Source: Bryobacterales bacterium (GTDB lineage Bacteria; Acidobacteriota; Terriglobia; Bryobacterales; Bryobacteraceae). From it: DNA of 34,902 nucleotides. The stretch lies in contig PLRJ01000158.1 in assembly GCA_003163855.1 (NCBI GenBank), forward strand, positions 1 through 34,902, written 5' to 3'. Of the stretch, positions 33,617-34,902 are shown piece after piece. Each line of letters begins with the position of its first letter. The first letter of the stretch is position 1. The notes under the pieces were generated by a model. It saw only the letters and a list, made by a program, of their open reading frames with translations. It was not told where the DNA came from and ran no database searches. Position numbers and translations under genes: made by a program.

Positions 33617-34549
33617 ATGGCGTTGCAGATGACACGGCGTGCTGCGCTGGCAGCGACGGCTCTGGCAGTTCAAGGTGCCGGTCTTCAAGCAGAAACCGGA
33701 ACGCGGGTACCGCTGGGCGCACCTATTTTCCTGAAGTCCGACGATCCGATTCAGCTTGCGCATGAGCATCGGCGGCTCCGCTACGGCGCGGCTTATTGTC
33801 CAGCCGTCGAGATTAGCGATCATGACCGAATTCGCGCTATCGAACAGGCGTTCAAGGAAGCGGATATTGTGATAGCGGAAGTCGGCGCCTGGAAGAACAT
33901 GCTTGATCCCGATGACAGGAAGCGCGCGGCGAATTTAGCTTACGTAACGGAACGCTGCGCGCTGGCGGATGAAGTGGGCGCACGGTGCTGTGTCGATATT
34001 GCCGGTTCTTATAACCCCGGCGTTTGGTATGGACCGAATCCGAAGAATCTGTCCAAAGAGTTTTTCGATGCCACGGTGGAGAATTGCCGCCACATCATTG
34101 ACGCAACGAAACCGAAGCGGACGAAATTTACGATCGAGATGATGGGGTGGAACGTTCCGGACGGGCCGGATTCGTACCTGGACTTGATTCGCGCGGTGGA
34201 CAGGCCGGCGTTCGGCGTGCATATGGATGTCTGTAATGGCGTCAATTGTCCGCAGCGGTTTTATCAGAACAGCGCGTTCATTCATGAATGCTTTCAGAAA
34301 TTAGGCAGGTGGATTGTTTCCTGCCACGCCAAGGATTTGCAGTGGGTGGTTGAGTTGAATGTGCATTTTCTGGAGGTAATACCGGGTCGAGGACAGATGG
34401 ATTATAGGCAGTATCTGCTGGAGTTGAGCCGGTTACCGAAAGATGTCCCGTTGATGATTGAGCATTTGAAGACGGCGGATGAGTATCTGGAAGCGGCTAC
34501 GCATATTCGTGCAGTGGCGCAGCAGGTTGGGGTTCAGTTGAACGGGTGA
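33617..34549 (+). CDS. Tat-signal TIM-barrel protein, sugar phosphate isomerase/epimerase-like
   Basis: A 310-residue protein of the xylose-isomerase-like TIM-barrel superfamily (AP endonuclease family 2). The N-terminus MTRRAALAATALAVQGAG looks like a twin-arginine (Tat) signal. Candidate metal ligands are in the expected strands: Glu in FTIEMMGW, Asp in VHMDVCNGVN, His in SCHAKDL, and the late Glu in LMIEHLKT. The start ATG at 33617 is preferred; ATG 33629 (directly MTRRAA) is equally plausible, while the frame is open from 33578. Related exported isomerase-like proteins are common in Acidobacteriota and Planctomycetota, usually with unknown sugar substrate. It is divergent from the metalloprotease gene (63 nt apart). 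Confidence 0.86.
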   Translation: MALQMTRRAALAATALAVQGAGLQAETGTRVPLGAPIFLKSDDPIQLAHEHRRLRYGAAYCPAVEISDHDRIRAIEQAFKEADIVIAEVGAWKNMLDPDDRKRAANLAYVTERCALADEVGARCCVDIAGSYNPGVWYGPNPKNLSKEFFDATVENCRHIIDATKPKRTKFTIEMMGWNVPDGPDSYLDLIRAVDRPAFGVHMDVCNGVNCPQRFYQNSAFIHECFQKLGRWIVSCHAKDLQWVVELNVHFLEVIPGRGQMDYRQYLLELSRLPKDVPLMIEHLKTADEYLEAATHIRAVAQQVGVQLNG

Positions 34550-34669
34550 CAGATGTAGAAGAAGATGAATTGGCCGCTGATGGACGCCGATAAGGTGATG
34601 AAATCGCGATTATGTGCTTTGGCCCGGTGGGGCAGGCAGTTTTGCCTGCCGGACGGCAGCAGTCGCGGT
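34550..34669. other. Gene-free segment with degenerate intergenic repeats
   Basis: After the isomerase stop no coding sequence is supported up to the broken antitoxin gene. It contains CGCTGATGGA followed by CGCCGATAAG (34575-34594), an imperfect 10-nt duplication similar to the (A/G)ACGC(A/C)GATG-type intergenic repeats of many soil bacteria, and the perfect hairpin at 34631-34650. Confidence 0.45.
34631..34650. repeat. Perfect 8-bp hairpin (REP-like)
   Basis: GGCAGGCA (34631-34638) and TGCCTGCC (34643-34650) pair perfectly around a four-base GTTT loop. There is no adjacent T-tract, so it is not an intrinsic terminator. It lies where the similarity of the broken antitoxin gene to its presumed family stops. 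This suggests a short mobile palindromic (REP-like) element, but a chance insertion cannot be excluded from one copy. Confidence 0.55.
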
Positions 34670-34813
34670 CTTTTTGAGGCTCGTATCCGGCGCATCGGCG
34701 AGAATTTACTCCGCAGCTTCACACATCAAAGCATCAGTAGACAAAACTATCGCTTCGGCAATCGCCAAAAGCTTTGCCTCTTCTTGGGGCGCCAACGGTA
34801 AAGTTACGGTCAT
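34670..34813 (-). pseudogene. Broken RHH-like antitoxin gene (premature stop)
   Basis: On the minus strand an ATG at 34813 with an excellent ribosome-binding site (CAGGAG at 34820-34825, six bases from the ATG) opens a 35-codon frame: MTVTLPLAPQEEAKLLAIAE, then AIVLSTDALMCEAAE and a TAA at 34706-34708. Beyond the stop the same frame reads ILADAPDTSLKK. As I remember them, short acidobacterial antitoxin-like proteins start MTVTLPLxPxxEAKL and continue VREALDKILAD. If that is right, the stop replaces a Lys codon, and similarity ends near 34670, close to the hairpin. I interpret it as a decayed ribbon-helix-helix-type antitoxin. No intact toxin gene is visible downstream. Confidence 0.6.
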
Positions 34814-34902
34814 TGTGCGCTCCTGAAGCCCTTATCGCGAATACTGAATCCAAATTCCTTAGTCCCCCATCAATTTTTGGAGAGACTTGACAGCGTTGTT
34901 AG

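Noticed and set aside
34631..34650. Hairpin read as a terminator for the isomerase gene
   Set aside because: The stem is good but no T-tract follows on either strand; a REP-like element is the better reading.
34565..34801. 78-codon plus-strand open frame at the right end
   Set aside because: It runs through intergenic repeats and antisense to the broken antitoxin gene, with no motif and no ribosome-binding site.

Overview
The window looks like a chromosomal segment of a soil-type, Gram-negative, moderately GC-rich bacterium, most likely an Acidobacteriota member of the Solibacter/Bryobacter kind. This rests on family content: a DUF4159-vWA-MoxR-DUF58-BatA-DUF4175 operon, a very large exported DUF5117-type metalloprotease, Tat-exported sugar isomerase-like proteins, many TPR/SRPBCC exported proteins, and a degenerate antitoxin of a type common in that group. 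No rRNA or other taxonomic marker is present, so the assignment is inference.

Layout. 2-2096 (+): 3' part of a HipA-type kinase, an exported SRPBCC/START-like protein, and a 71-aa single-span membrane protein ending in a SFPASDPP motif. 2097-4196 (-): an exported TPR protein followed by an orphan MacB/FtsX-type permease. 4382-6319 (+): an exported carboxypeptidase-regulatory/TPR protein closed by a clear intrinsic terminator, then a YHS-like Cys-rich membrane protein coupled to a DUF423 membrane protein. 6267-8123: rsmG (-) and ychF (+), divergent. 8107-15823 (-): one tight operon deoC - GAF/GAF/PP2C phosphatase - lysA - ABC ATPase - ABC-2 permease fused to an amidohydrolase - rluB-type pseudouridine synthase, with gaps of 6 nt or less, or overlaps. 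15866-29710 (+): eight contiguous genes, DUF4159, vWA/GATase-like membrane protein, caspase/C13-like protein, TPR-gluzincin peptidase, MoxR, DUF58, BatA-like and a 1202-aa DUF4175-like Gln-rich protein. 29949-34902: a hisN/IMPase-like phosphatase (+), a 947-aa HExxHxxGxxH metalloprotease (-), a Tat-signal TIM-barrel isomerase-like protein (+), and a broken antitoxin gene (-) next to a perfect hairpin.

How the genes work together. The centrepiece is the 14-kb MoxR/vWA operon. It has the hallmarks of an AAA+ chaperone (MoxR) with vWA partners (DUF58, BatA, the GATase-like protein) working on envelope proteins. Two proteolysis-fold proteins are embedded in it: a caspase-fold protein whose expected nucleophile position is Met, and a TPR-linked HExxH peptidase. 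The second notable item is a natural fusion of an ABC-2 exporter permease to an intact amidohydrolase. A seventh membrane segment lies between them and would place the enzyme outside the inner membrane. Housekeeping functions (rRNA methylation, pseudouridylation, lysine and deoxyribose metabolism, YchF) are interleaved with these. Several convergent gene pairs meet with no gap or with overlapping stop regions.
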